Assembly: GCF_004322755.1 (NCBI RefSeq)
Contig: NZ_CP036401.1
Span: 1,984,001 to 2,048,000 of the forward strand
Length of the DNA stretch: 64,000 bases
Reading direction: 5' to 3'
Source of the DNA: Pseudoduganella albidiflava
GTDB taxonomy: Bacteria; Pseudomonadota; Gammaproteobacteria; Burkholderiales; Burkholderiaceae_D
Every line of letters starts with the position of its first letter. The first letter of the stretch is position 1. The position numbers were made by a program, and so were the translations under genes. The notes under the pieces were generated by a model. The model made no database searches, was not told the DNA's origin, and saw only the letters and a list, made by a program, of their open reading frames with translations. Shown here piece by piece: positions 17,656-26,569 of this stretch.

Positions 17656-18201
17656 ATGAAGAAAGTCATCCTTGCTGGCATTCTCGGTGCGCTGGTATCC
17701 GCAAGTGCGTCAGCCGACACCTTGTACTTCGCCTACAAGGGATTTTATGACGCCTACCATGGCGTCCTGAAGCCCAATGAGAGCCTGACAGGGCATTTCG
17801 TTGCCAACGATCTGAACAATGATGGCGCCTACTCGAAGAACGAGCTGGTGTCATTGAAAATCGGCAGGCTCAACCTCGAGAACGTTTGCGAAAGTTATTC
17901 GGACGGTTATTTCATCTCCTACTGCGTCAAAGCCTTTTCGTATTCCGCCAGCGAAGGCTTGACGATCGATGCATACCGTAACGTCAGTGTCGAATACAAC
18001 GCTCATTATAACTCGGTAAAAACCGGCGAATTCTACAAGTACACATGGCATGGATACGATTCAGGCCATATTACAAGTTGGACCTGGACGCCGGAGACCA
18101 AGTTCGTCACCAGCACGAGCCCTGTTCCCGAGCCGGCATCCATCGCCATGCTGGGCCTTGGCCTGGGCACGCTGATGCTGGCCCGCCGTCGCCGCCGCTG
18201 A
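17656..18201 (+). CDS. PEP-CTERM sorting protein
   Basis: A 181-residue exported protein. It opens with signal peptide MKKVILAGILGALVSASASA, followed by a soluble domain with no family I recognise. It ends in the PEP-CTERM tripartite signal: VPEPASIAML, a hydrophobic helix, then the basic RRRRR tail recognised by exosortase. The chosen ATG gives a canonical signal; another ATG at 17611 (AAAGGGG upstream) would add 15 residues. Codon use looks less GC-biased than neighbours. A strong hairpin at 18211 follows. PEP-CTERM proteins usually act in the exopolysaccharide layer; this one's role is unknown. Confidence 0.85.
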   Translation: MKKVILAGILGALVSASASADTLYFAYKGFYDAYHGVLKPNESLTGHFVANDLNNDGAYSKNELVSLKIGRLNLENVCESYSDGYFISYCVKAFSYSASEGLTIDAYRNVSVEYNAHYNSVKTGEFYKYTWHGYDSGHITSWTWTPETKFVTSTSPVPEPASIAMLGLGLGTLMLARRRRR

Positions 18202-18210
18202 TCGTTTTCC

Positions 18211-18238
18211 TGCACGCTGCTCGCGCGCGCAGCGTGCA
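18211..18238 (+). terminator. Hairpin after PEP-CTERM gene
   Basis: TGCACGCTGC (18211-18220) and GCAGCGTGCA (18229-18238) form a perfect 10-bp stem with an 8-base loop, nine bases after the stop codon. It lacks a T-tract. Confidence 0.5.
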
Positions 18239-18413
18239 ACCGGTCCAATTCCGCGCGAGCTTGAAATCGTTGTCAAGAATCGCAACGCCCGCCGGTGAAT
18301 TTCATAATTGCCCGCCGCTTCCCCCGTGAGCAGAATTGCCACACGATCGCCCGTTGCGCCCTCTCGACTATTACAATGGCGCCCACCGAACGGAGCATGG
18401 GGAGACAAACCAG

Positions 18414-19610
18414 ATGCTGAGAACGCACCGCATCGCGCTGCTTTTCAACGCCAACAAGATTTTCGACCGTGAAGTCATCACCGGCATCGCCGGTTACCTG
18501 GCCAGTACCCGCACCGCGTGGGACCTGTTCCTGGAAGAGGACTTCCGGCTGCGCCTGGCCGGCATCGACGGCTGGCAGGGCGACGGCATCATCGCCGACT
18601 TCGACGATCCGCTGGTGGCCAGCGCGCTGGCCTCCACGCGTGTGCCGCTGGTTGCCGTCGGCGGGTCGTACGAGAATGCCGCCGACTATCCGGCCGGCGT
18701 GCCCTACGTGGCCACCGACAACTTCAAGCTGGTCAAGCTGGCCTACGATCACCTGATCGAGGCGGGCCTGCGCAACATCGCCTGTTTCAGCCTGCCGGCG
18801 GCGCAGGAAAACCGCTGGGCCCAGGAGCGCGAGAAAGCCTATTGCAAGCTGCTGTTGCGCGACAAGCTGCAGCCCGAGGTGTACCGCGGCCACGCCACCA
18901 GCGCGCAGCACTGGAGCGAGGCCGTCGAGCAGCAGATCGCCTGGCTGCACAGCCTGCCCAAGCCGGTCGGCATCATCGCGGTGACGGATGCGCGCGCACG
19001 CCAGCTGATGCAGGCTTGCGCGCTGGCCGGCATCGAGGTGCCCGAGCAGGTGGCCGTGATCGGCATCGACAACGATCCGCTGGCGCGCATGCTGACGCGC
19101 ATTCCCATGAGTTCGGTGATCCAGGGCGCCCAGGAAATGGGCCGCACCGCCGCCCACCTGCTGGACCAGATGCTGCACGGCGTGCGCCTGCCCGACACGC
19201 GCATCCTGGTGCCGCCGGCCGGCATCAACGTGCTGGCCTCCAGCAAGCACGAGGCGGGCAAGCACCCACACGTGATGCGCGCGCGCCACTTCATCCGGCA
19301 GTATGCCTGCCAGGGCATCAAGACCGACCAGGTGGCCGAGTATGTCGGCATCTCGCGCTCGTCGCTGGAAGCGCATTTCCGCGCGGAGCTGGGCCGCAGC
19401 GTGCACGACGAGATCCTGCGCCTGCGCCTGGAGGCGGCCACCGGCTTCCTGGCCCGCGGCGGCTGCAACCTGGCCGACGTGGCGGTGCGCTGCGGCTTCA
19501 CCTCCAGCCAGTACATGCACTCGGTGTTCAAGCGCGAACTGGGCTGCACGCCGCGCGCCTGGCAGGAACGCCAGCGCGGCGCCGAAACCACCGGCGACGT
19601 CCCCGGATGA
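18414..19610 (+). CDS. XylR-type regulator (LacI-like sensor, AraC DNA-binding domain)
   Basis: A 398-residue transcription factor. Residues ~1-285 are a periplasmic-binding-protein-like sugar sensor (IALLFNANKIFDREVITGIA, PVGIIAVTDARARQLMQAC, VAVIGIDNDPLARMLTRIPM). The C-terminal ~100 residues are an AraC double helix-turn-helix (VAEYVGISRSSLEAHFRAEL, LADVAVRCGFTSSQYMHSVF). This order is that of the D-xylose sensor XylR. The start is ATG 18414 with GGGGAGA upstream. It heads the co-directional xyloglucan locus and overlaps the epimerase start by four bases. It is therefore the natural candidate to induce the locus in response to xylose or a xyloglucan product; this is inference. Confidence 0.88.
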   Translation: MLRTHRIALLFNANKIFDREVITGIAGYLASTRTAWDLFLEEDFRLRLAGIDGWQGDGIIADFDDPLVASALASTRVPLVAVGGSYENAADYPAGVPYVATDNFKLVKLAYDHLIEAGLRNIACFSLPAAQENRWAQEREKAYCKLLLRDKLQPEVYRGHATSAQHWSEAVEQQIAWLHSLPKPVGIIAVTDARARQLMQACALAGIEVPEQVAVIGIDNDPLARMLTRIPMSSVIQGAQEMGRTAAHLLDQMLHGVRLPDTRILVPPAGINVLASSKHEAGKHPHVMRARHFIRQYACQGIKTDQVAEYVGISRSSLEAHFRAELGRSVHDEILRLRLEAATGFLARGGCNLADVAVRCGFTSSQYMHSVFKRELGCTPRAWQERQRGAETTGDVPG

Positions 19611-20662
19611 ACATCATGCCGCCCATCGCCGCCTCCGCCGCCACGGCCCAGCAATTCACGCTGACGAACGCCTGGGGCATGCGCGTGACGATCAGCGAGC
19701 GCGGCGCGGCACTGGTCTCGTGGCTGGCGCCGGACCGCTACGGCCGCATGGCCGACATCCTGCTCAGCTATCCCGAGAACGAATACCTGCGCCACCATCG
19801 CCATGCGTGGTTCGGCGCGATCATCGGCCGCTGGGCCAACCGCATCGCGCGCGGCCGCTTCAAGCTCGATGGCCGCGTGGTGCAAGCCGACGTCAACGAC
19901 CGCGGCAACCACCTGCATGGCGGCGACGCGGGCTTCCATTCGGCGCACTGGGATGGCGAACTGGCGCACGGCGGGCTGGCGCTGTCGTACGTGTCGCCGG
20001 ACGGGCAGGGCGGTTTTCCCGGCACGCTGGCCGTGCAGGTGTTCTACCAGCTCGACGACGACGGCAGCCTGTCGATCGAATACCAGGCCACCTGCGATGC
20101 GCCGACACCGGTCAACCTCAGCTCGCACCCGTGCTTCAACCTGAATGGCGGCAGCGCCGACGTGGGCGACCACATGCTGCGCATCGATGCCGACCATTAC
20201 CTGGCCATCGATGAACTGGGCATTCCGCTGGGCCGCGCCGAGGTGGCCGGCACGCCGTTCGATTTCCGGCAGCCGGCCGCGATCGGGCCGCGCATGCGCT
20301 GGCCCGACCCGCAGATCCGCGTGGCCGGCGGCTTCGATCACTGCTATTGCCTGCCGTCCGACCCGCGCGAGCCGGGCCGGCTGCGCAACGTGGCGCGCGT
20401 CATCGATCCCGGCTCGGGGCGCCAGCTGGACGTGGCCACCACCGAGGCGGGGCTGCAGTTCTACAGTGGGAATGGCCTGACGGGCGTGCGCGGGCGCCAC
20501 GGTGTCACATATTCGCGACACGACGGATTTTGCCTGGAAGCGGGCGCCTATCCCGACCAGCTCAACGGCAAGGGCGCCGCGGCCGTGATTCTGCGGCCTG
20601 GCCAGGTGTACCGGCAGACCACCGTCTACCGTGTCTCGCTCCAATCCTCACTGCAAAGCTGA
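19607..20662 (+). CDS. galM: Aldose 1-epimerase
   Basis: A 351-residue mutarotase that interconverts alpha and beta anomers of galactose, glucose or xylose before phosphorylation. Family motifs are GAIIGRWANRIARGRF, GNHLHGGDAGFHSAHWD, the catalytic His of NLSSHPCFNLNG and the C-terminal Glu of GFCLEAGAYPDQLN. The ATG overlaps the regulator stop (ATGA), so the two are co-transcribed. In this locus it would handle sugars released from xyloglucan side chains. No signal peptide is evident, so it acts in the cytoplasm. Confidence 0.92.
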   Translation: MNIMPPIAASAATAQQFTLTNAWGMRVTISERGAALVSWLAPDRYGRMADILLSYPENEYLRHHRHAWFGAIIGRWANRIARGRFKLDGRVVQADVNDRGNHLHGGDAGFHSAHWDGELAHGGLALSYVSPDGQGGFPGTLAVQVFYQLDDDGSLSIEYQATCDAPTPVNLSSHPCFNLNGGSADVGDHMLRIDADHYLAIDELGIPLGRAEVAGTPFDFRQPAAIGPRMRWPDPQIRVAGGFDHCYCLPSDPREPGRLRNVARVIDPGSGRQLDVATTEAGLQFYSGNGLTGVRGRHGVTYSRHDGFCLEAGAYPDQLNGKGAAAVILRPGQVYRQTTVYRVSLQSSLQS

Positions 20663-20770
20663 AATATCGTTCGGGCAACTGGTCAATTTCGTAATTGATG
20701 CGTGCAACCGTCCACCGCCAGAATGCTGTCAGCACCACGTAAGGTGCCAAAACCATAACGACGAGACGCC

Positions 20771-23700
20771 ATGCGCCATTCCCTTGCGCTGCTGCTGGCG
20801 GTTGCTGCCGCACATGCGGCGGCCGCCGGAGCGGATACGCCTGATCCACTGACGCTGTTCAAGAACCGCCCTGCCGCCGGCTGGAAAGTGACGGTCGCGG
20901 ACCCGGAAAACAGCGTGCCGCTGGCCGGGGCAGGTGCCGTCGTCTCCAAGTCCGCCGTCGTTCCCAAGTCGATCAAACAACCGGAAGCTGTCGTGCGCGC
21001 CACCGCCGGCAAGGTGGCCGGCCGCGATGCCCTCACGCTGGCATGGCAAAAGACCTGGTATGCCAGCCTGCGCTTCGAACACGCCCCCCTGGACCTGCGC
21101 CCCTACCTCGCCAAGGGCATCGTCGCCTTCGACCTGGACGTGCGCGAGATGAAGAACGGCGGCATCGACTTCAAGCTCGACTGCGGCAAGGATTGCGAAC
21201 GCAAGGTGCCGTACGTGCTGCCGGGCCGCGCCGCGTCCGGCCAGGGCTGGAAGAGCGTGTCGTTCGCGCTGAGCTGCTTCCAGCGCGACGGCGATACTTT
21301 TGAAACGGTCATGAAACCGTTTTCAGTGGAAGCGACGGGGCAGGGCGAAGTGGCCATCGCCAACCTGCGCATCCTGAAGACGGGCACGCCGAATACCGCC
21401 TGCCCCGACTACCGCACGCGCTCCGTGACCGCCGAACCGCTGAACGAATCGTGGGCCATCGACTGGTGGATGCCGCGCCACGAGCAGCGGGTGAAGGAAA
21501 ATGCGCAGCTGCGCGCCGCCGGCACGCCGCCGCAGCTGGTGTTCATCGGCGATTCGATCACCGAAGGCTGGGCCAAGGAAGGCAAGGAAGAATTCGCGCG
21601 GCGCTACGCCCGCTACCACCCCGTCAACCTGGGCTTCGGCGGCGACCGCACGGAAAACATCCTGTGGCGCCTGCAGCATGGCGAAGTCGATGGCATCGAC
21701 CCGAAGGTGGTGGTGCTGATGGCCGGCACCAACAACACCGGTAGCCGGCAGGAAGATCCGGCAACGACGGCGGCCGGCCTGCGCCGCGTCATCGACGAGC
21801 TCCAGCAACGCCTGCCGAACGCGAAGATCCTGCTGCTGGGCGTGTTCCCGCGCGACGCGGTGGACAGCCAGTCGCGCCGCATCAACAACGCCATCAACCA
21901 GCGCATCGCGGCATTCGCCGACAACCGCCGCGTGTTCTTCGCCGACATCGGCAGCGCCTTCCTCGACGAGGCGGGCACGCTGTCGAAGGACATCATGCCG
22001 GACCTGCTGCACCCGAACGCGCGCGGCTATGCAATCTGGGGCAAGGCGATGGACCCGATCCTGCAGCCGCTGCTGACCGGCTACCGGTGGGACAGCGTGC
22101 CGATCGGCGGCGGCGGTTTCGTGCCGGCGGTGATTCCGACCACGGAGCGGGGCGTCGTGTATGCGCGCACCGACGTCGGCGGCGCCTATCGCTGGACCAG
22201 CGACCGGTGGGTGCCGCTGCTGGACTGGCTGTCGGAAGAGCAGACCGGCCTGCTCGGCGTGGATTCGCTGGCCGCCGACCCGCGCGATGCCTCGAAAGTC
22301 TACCTGCTGGCCGGCATCGCGTACCACAACGGCGGCCGCACGGCGATCCTGCGTTCGCGCGATTACGGCAAGACCTTCGCCGTCACCGACGTGACCGCGC
22401 AGTTCAAGACCCACGGTAATGGCGCGGGCCGCAACAACGGCGAACGCCTGGCCGTCGACCCCGGCGCGGGCAATGTGCTGTACGTGGGCACGCGCGCCAA
22501 CGGCCTGTTCCGCAGCGACGATTTCGGCGCGACCTGGCAACGCCTGCCGGGCCTGGACGTGACCACCACGCCTAACGGCGCCGGCATCGCCTTCGTCATC
22601 CCCGATCCGGCCAGCGTGAAGGCCGGCGGCACGGCGCAGCGCCTGTTCGTCGGCGTATCGCGTGGCGGCACGAATTTGTTCCGCAGCGACGATGGCGGCG
22701 CCACCTTCGTGCCGATGGATGCCACGCCGGACGGCCTGATGCCGCAGCGCGCCGCGCTCGACGGTGCCGGCCACCTGTACGTGACGTTCGCCAACGGCGC
22801 CGGCCCGCACCCGCGCGGCGACGAGAAGATGGACCGCGGCGCGATCCGCAAGTACGGCATCGCCGCCCGCTCCGGCCAGGACGTGACACCGAAGGGACAA
22901 CCAGCCTCCTACTCCGGCATCAGCGTGGACCGCAGCGATCCGCGCCGCCTGCTGGCCTCGACCATCTCGCTGTATGCGCCGCAAGGCCGGGAAAAGGGCG
23001 ATGCCAAGGGCGACCGCCTGTACCTGTCGACGGACGGCGGCACCACGTGGACCGACCTGGTCGCACGCGGCTTCGCAATGGACCGCGCCGGCGTGCCATG
23101 GGTGAAGGGCCACGCGATCCACTGGGCCAGTTCGATCGTCTTCGATCCATTCGATCCGAAGGCCGCCTGGGTCACCTCGGGCAATGGCGTATTCAAGACA
23201 TCGGACCTGGACGCCGCGACCGTCACCTGGCGCTTCGACGTGAAGGGACTGGAAGAAACGGTGCCGCTGGGCCTCGTCAGCCGCCCGGGCGCGCCGCTGG
23301 TGTCGACCATCGGCGACTACGACGGCTTCATCCACCCGGACCTGAAACAGTACGGCCGCATCCACGAACCACAGATGGGCACCACCTTCGGCCTGGCCTA
23401 CGCGGCGCTGCAGCCGCAGGTGCTGGCGCGCGTGGGCAAGTCGGTCTACGTGACGCGCGATGGCGGCGCCACGTGGCGGCTGGGGCGCGGCGCCAATGGC
23501 ATCAACGGCATCAAGGGCCAGCTGGCGCTGTCGGCCGACGGCAAGGTACTGCTGCATTCTCCTGAAAGGTCGCGCGTGACTTTCCGATCGCTAGACGATG
23601 GCGACAGCTGGGCACCCGCGCAAGGCATCGCCGGCGCCCGCCCGGTGGCCGATCCGGTCGACGCGCAGCGTTTCTACGCCTACCAGGACGGTGCGTTCCT

Positions 23701-24139
23701 CGTCAGTACCGATGCCGGTCGCACCTTCGCCGCCAGGGCGCAGCTGCCGAAGGGCGGCTCGGACCTGGTGCGCGCCGCGCCGGGCCGCGCCGGCGACGTC
23801 TGGGTGCCACTGAAGAATGGCGGCCTGGCCCGCTCGGTCGATGGCGGCGGCGCGTTCGCGCTGCTCGACGGCGTGACGTATGCCGGCGCGATCGGTTTCG
23901 GCAAGGCCGGACGCGATGGCGCTTACCCGGCCATCTACCTGTGGGGCACGGTGGACGGCCAGCGCGGCCTCTGGCGTTCCACGAACGAGGGCGCCGACTG
24001 GGTGCGCATCAACGACGACGCGCACCAGTACGGCGGTCCGGGCGATGGCGGTTTCATCGTCGGGGACATGAATACATTCGGGCGCGTGTACATGAGCAGC
24101 GCCGGCCGGGGCATCGTGATGGGGGAGATTGCAAAATGA
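20771..24139 (+). CDS. SGNH esterase fused to GH74 endo-xyloglucanase
   Basis: A 1122-residue secreted multidomain enzyme. A signal peptide (to ~19) precedes ~190 residues resembling the ExoP C-terminal galactose-binding-like fold (WYASLRFEHAPLDLRPYLAKG). Residues ~225-435 are an SGNH esterase (FIGDSITEGW with Ser262, GGDRTENILWRL, LMAGTNNTGS, DLLHPNARGY with Asp411/His414). From ~440 to the end is a full GH74 double propeller opening GGGGFVPAVIPTTERG, with YARTDVGGAYRW (Asp468 at a position assigned as catalytic in GH74) and many SxDxGxTW blades. GH74 cuts the beta-1,4-glucan backbone of xyloglucan; the SGNH part plausibly deacetylates the same substrate. It is first in the enzyme operon and overlaps the GH95 gene by ATGA. 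The three-part architecture is unusual. Confidence 0.88.
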   Translation: MRHSLALLLAVAAAHAAAAGADTPDPLTLFKNRPAAGWKVTVADPENSVPLAGAGAVVSKSAVVPKSIKQPEAVVRATAGKVAGRDALTLAWQKTWYASLRFEHAPLDLRPYLAKGIVAFDLDVREMKNGGIDFKLDCGKDCERKVPYVLPGRAASGQGWKSVSFALSCFQRDGDTFETVMKPFSVEATGQGEVAIANLRILKTGTPNTACPDYRTRSVTAEPLNESWAIDWWMPRHEQRVKENAQLRAAGTPPQLVFIGDSITEGWAKEGKEEFARRYARYHPVNLGFGGDRTENILWRLQHGEVDGIDPKVVVLMAGTNNTGSRQEDPATTAAGLRRVIDELQQRLPNAKILLLGVFPRDAVDSQSRRINNAINQRIAAFADNRRVFFADIGSAFLDEAGTLSKDIMPDLLHPNARGYAIWGKAMDPILQPLLTGYRWDSVPIGGGGFVPAVIPTTERGVVYARTDVGGAYRWTSDRWVPLLDWLSEEQTGLLGVDSLAADPRDASKVYLLAGIAYHNGGRTAILRSRDYGKTFAVTDVTAQFKTHGNGAGRNNGERLAVDPGAGNVLYVGTRANGLFRSDDFGATWQRLPGLDVTTTPNGAGIAFVIPDPASVKAGGTAQRLFVGVSRGGTNLFRSDDGGATFVPMDATPDGLMPQRAALDGAGHLYVTFANGAGPHPRGDEKMDRGAIRKYGIAARSGQDVTPKGQPASYSGISVDRSDPRRLLASTISLYAPQGREKGDAKGDRLYLSTDGGTTWTDLVARGFAMDRAGVPWVKGHAIHWASSIVFDPFDPKAAWVTSGNGVFKTSDLDAATVTWRFDVKGLEETVPLGLVSRPGAPLVSTIGDYDGFIHPDLKQYGRIHEPQMGTTFGLAYAALQPQVLARVGKSVYVTRDGGATWRLGRGANGINGIKGQLALSADGKVLLHSPERSRVTFRSLDDGDSWAPAQGIAGARPVADPVDAQRFYAYQDGAFLVSTDAGRTFAARAQLPKGGSDLVRAAPGRAGDVWVPLKNGGLARSVDGGGAFALLDGVTYAGAIGFGKAGRDGAYPAIYLWGTVDGQRGLWRSTNEGADWVRINDDAHQYGGPGDGGFIVGDMNTFGRVYMSSAGRGIVMGEIAK

Positions 24140-26493
24140 GGCGGATGTTGTTGACCGCGATGTTGTTCGTGGCGGCCGCCGTGCAGGCGGCGCCCGACCT
24201 GGTGCTGCGCTACGACCGCCCGGCCACCGACAGTGCCGAGGGCTGGGAGCGCGAGGCGCTGCCGGTCGGCAATGGCCGCATCGGCGCGATGGTGTTCGGC
24301 CAGCCGGCCCGCGAACACCTGCAGTTCAATGACATCACGCTGTGGACGGGCGACGCGAAATCGATGGGCGCGTTCCAGCCGTTCGGCGATGTCTTCGTCG
24401 ACCTGCCGGCCCACGCCGCCGCCACCGCTTACTCGCGCACGCTGGACCTGGCCCGCGGCCTGCACACGGTGCGCTACACCGTGAACGGCGTGCGCTACCA
24501 GCGCGAAACCATCGCCAGCCATCCGGCGGACGTGATCGTGCTGCGCCTGACCGCCGACAAGCCGGGCGCCCATACCGGCGTGGTGCGCCTGACCGACCAG
24601 CATGGCGCGCACGTCAACGCCTTCGGCAACCGCATCCGCGCCACCGGTTCGCTGGCCGGCTTCGTGGTGCCGCGCGAACGGGGCAACCAGTGGACGCCGG
24701 CGCAGCAGCCGCTGACCGGCAACCAGATGGACTACGCCGCGCAGGTGCAGGTGGTGCACGAAGGCGGCAAGGTGACCATGGAAGGCGACACGGTACGTTT
24801 TGAAAACGTCGACGCGCTGACGCTGGTGCTGGGCGCCGGCACCAGCTATGTCCGCGATGGCAGCGTGAATTTCCAGGGCGCGCATCCGCTGGCGCGCGTC
24901 ACCACGCAAGTGGACCGCGCCGCGGCACGCCCATGGTCCGTTTTGCAGGCTGAACAGGAAAACGATTTCAAGAACCTGTTCGGCCGTTTGAGCCTCGACG
25001 TGGACGCGGCCTGGGAGCCGAAAGTCGCCGAAGAGCGCCGTGCGCTGACGACCGACCGCCGCCTGGCTGCCTACACGAAGAACGGCAACGATCCCGAACT
25101 GGAAACCCAGGTGTTCCAGTATGGCCGCTACCTGCTGATCGGCAGCTCGCGCGGCCCGCTGCCGGCCAACCTGCAGGGCCTGTGGAACAACAGCCTCACG
25201 CCGCCGTGGAATGCCGATTACCACACCAACATCAACATCCAGATGAACTACTGGCCGGCGGAAACGGCCAACCTGTCCGAACTGGCGCAGCCGCTGTTCG
25301 GCTTCGTTGAATCGATGGTGCCGTCGTACCGCCGGCTGGTAGCGGAAAGCGCGGCCAATCCGTCGCGCGATGCCGAGGATGGGCAAGTGGTCGAGACCTT
25401 CCTGCGCAAGGATGGCAAGCCGGTGCGCGGCTGGACCGTGCGTACGGAAACCAACCCGTTCGGCTACATGCAGTGGAAGTGGAACAAGACGGCCAACGCC
25501 TGGTATGCGCAGCACTTCTGGGAACACTACGCGTTCACCCGCAATAGAACGTTCCTGCAAGAGGTGGCGTATCCGCTGCTGAAGGAAGTCAGCCAGTTCT
25601 GGCTGGACTATCTGAAGCGGCTGCCGGATGGCACGCTGGTCGCCCCCAACGGCTGGTCGCCCGAACACGGCCCCGTGGAAGACGGCGTGGCCTATGACCA
25701 GCAGATCGTCTGGGACCTGTTCCAGAACACGGTGGAAGCGGCCGGCGAACTGAAGACCGACGCCGCGTTCGCCCGCCAGGTGGCCGCCGCTCGCGACCGG
25801 CTGGCCGCGCCGAAGATCGGCAGCTGGGGCCAGCTGCTGGAATGGATGGAAGAGAAAAAAGACCCGGTGCTCGATACGCCGAACGACAACCACCGCCACG
25901 TGTCGCACCTGTTCGGCGTGTTCCCCGGCAGGCAGATCACCCCGGCCCGCACGCCGAAGCTGGCCGAGGCGGCCCGCGTGTCGCTGGCGGCGCGGGGCGA
26001 TGCAGGCACCGGCTGGTCGATGGCCTGGAAGACCGCATTCTGGGCCCGCCTGGGCGATGGCGACAAGGCCCACGCCATGCTGCGCGGCGTGATCGCCACG
26101 CCGGGTGCGCGCGCCCAGGAACACAAACCGGGCACCGAGGAAAACACGGCGGGCGGCATGTATCCGAACCTGCTGGACGCGCACCCGCCGTTCCAGATCG
26201 ACGGCAACTTCGGCGTCACCGCGGCCATCTGCGAAATGCTGCTGCAATCGCACGACGGCGAACTGCACCTGCTGCCGGCATTGCCCGCGGCGTGGCGCAG
26301 CGGCTCGGTGACCGGCCTGCGCGGGCGGGGCGGCTATGAAGTGGACATGACGTGGCGCGACGGGCGGTTGACGTCGGCGACCGTCAAGGCGAAACCGGGC
26401 AACGGGACCGGCACCGTGCGCGTGCGCACGGGTGCGAAGACCGTGATTCTGAAAGTGAAGCAGGGTGAAGCAAGGGAGCTCGGCACGCTGTAG
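24136..26493 (+). CDS. GH95 alpha-L-fucosidase
   Basis: A 785-residue exported enzyme of GH95, which removes alpha-1,2-linked L-fucose (or L-galactose) from xyloglucan side chains with inversion. A signal peptide ends at VQA. The family opening EREALPVGNGRIGAMVFG is intact. The (alpha/alpha)6 barrel carries the Asn pair in HTNINIQMNYWPAE, the acid Glu in WSPEHGP (~510) and the conserved Asp in PFQIDGNFG (~689). The start overlaps the GH74 stop by ATGA. Its place between the GH74 and the TonB receptor fits debranching of fucosylated xyloglucan oligosaccharides. Confidence 0.92.
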   Translation: MRRMLLTAMLFVAAAVQAAPDLVLRYDRPATDSAEGWEREALPVGNGRIGAMVFGQPAREHLQFNDITLWTGDAKSMGAFQPFGDVFVDLPAHAAATAYSRTLDLARGLHTVRYTVNGVRYQRETIASHPADVIVLRLTADKPGAHTGVVRLTDQHGAHVNAFGNRIRATGSLAGFVVPRERGNQWTPAQQPLTGNQMDYAAQVQVVHEGGKVTMEGDTVRFENVDALTLVLGAGTSYVRDGSVNFQGAHPLARVTTQVDRAAARPWSVLQAEQENDFKNLFGRLSLDVDAAWEPKVAEERRALTTDRRLAAYTKNGNDPELETQVFQYGRYLLIGSSRGPLPANLQGLWNNSLTPPWNADYHTNINIQMNYWPAETANLSELAQPLFGFVESMVPSYRRLVAESAANPSRDAEDGQVVETFLRKDGKPVRGWTVRTETNPFGYMQWKWNKTANAWYAQHFWEHYAFTRNRTFLQEVAYPLLKEVSQFWLDYLKRLPDGTLVAPNGWSPEHGPVEDGVAYDQQIVWDLFQNTVEAAGELKTDAAFARQVAAARDRLAAPKIGSWGQLLEWMEEKKDPVLDTPNDNHRHVSHLFGVFPGRQITPARTPKLAEAARVSLAARGDAGTGWSMAWKTAFWARLGDGDKAHAMLRGVIATPGARAQEHKPGTEENTAGGMYPNLLDAHPPFQIDGNFGVTAAICEMLLQSHDGELHLLPALPAAWRSGSVTGLRGRGGYEVDMTWRDGRLTSATVKAKPGNGTGTVRVRTGAKTVILKVKQGEARELGTL

Positions 26494-26569
26494 CGCCGAG
26501 TCCGCCGCCAGGCGTGCGGTGGAAGCCCTGGACACCAGGGCCCGGAAAATTATTTTTGAGGAGATGCAG

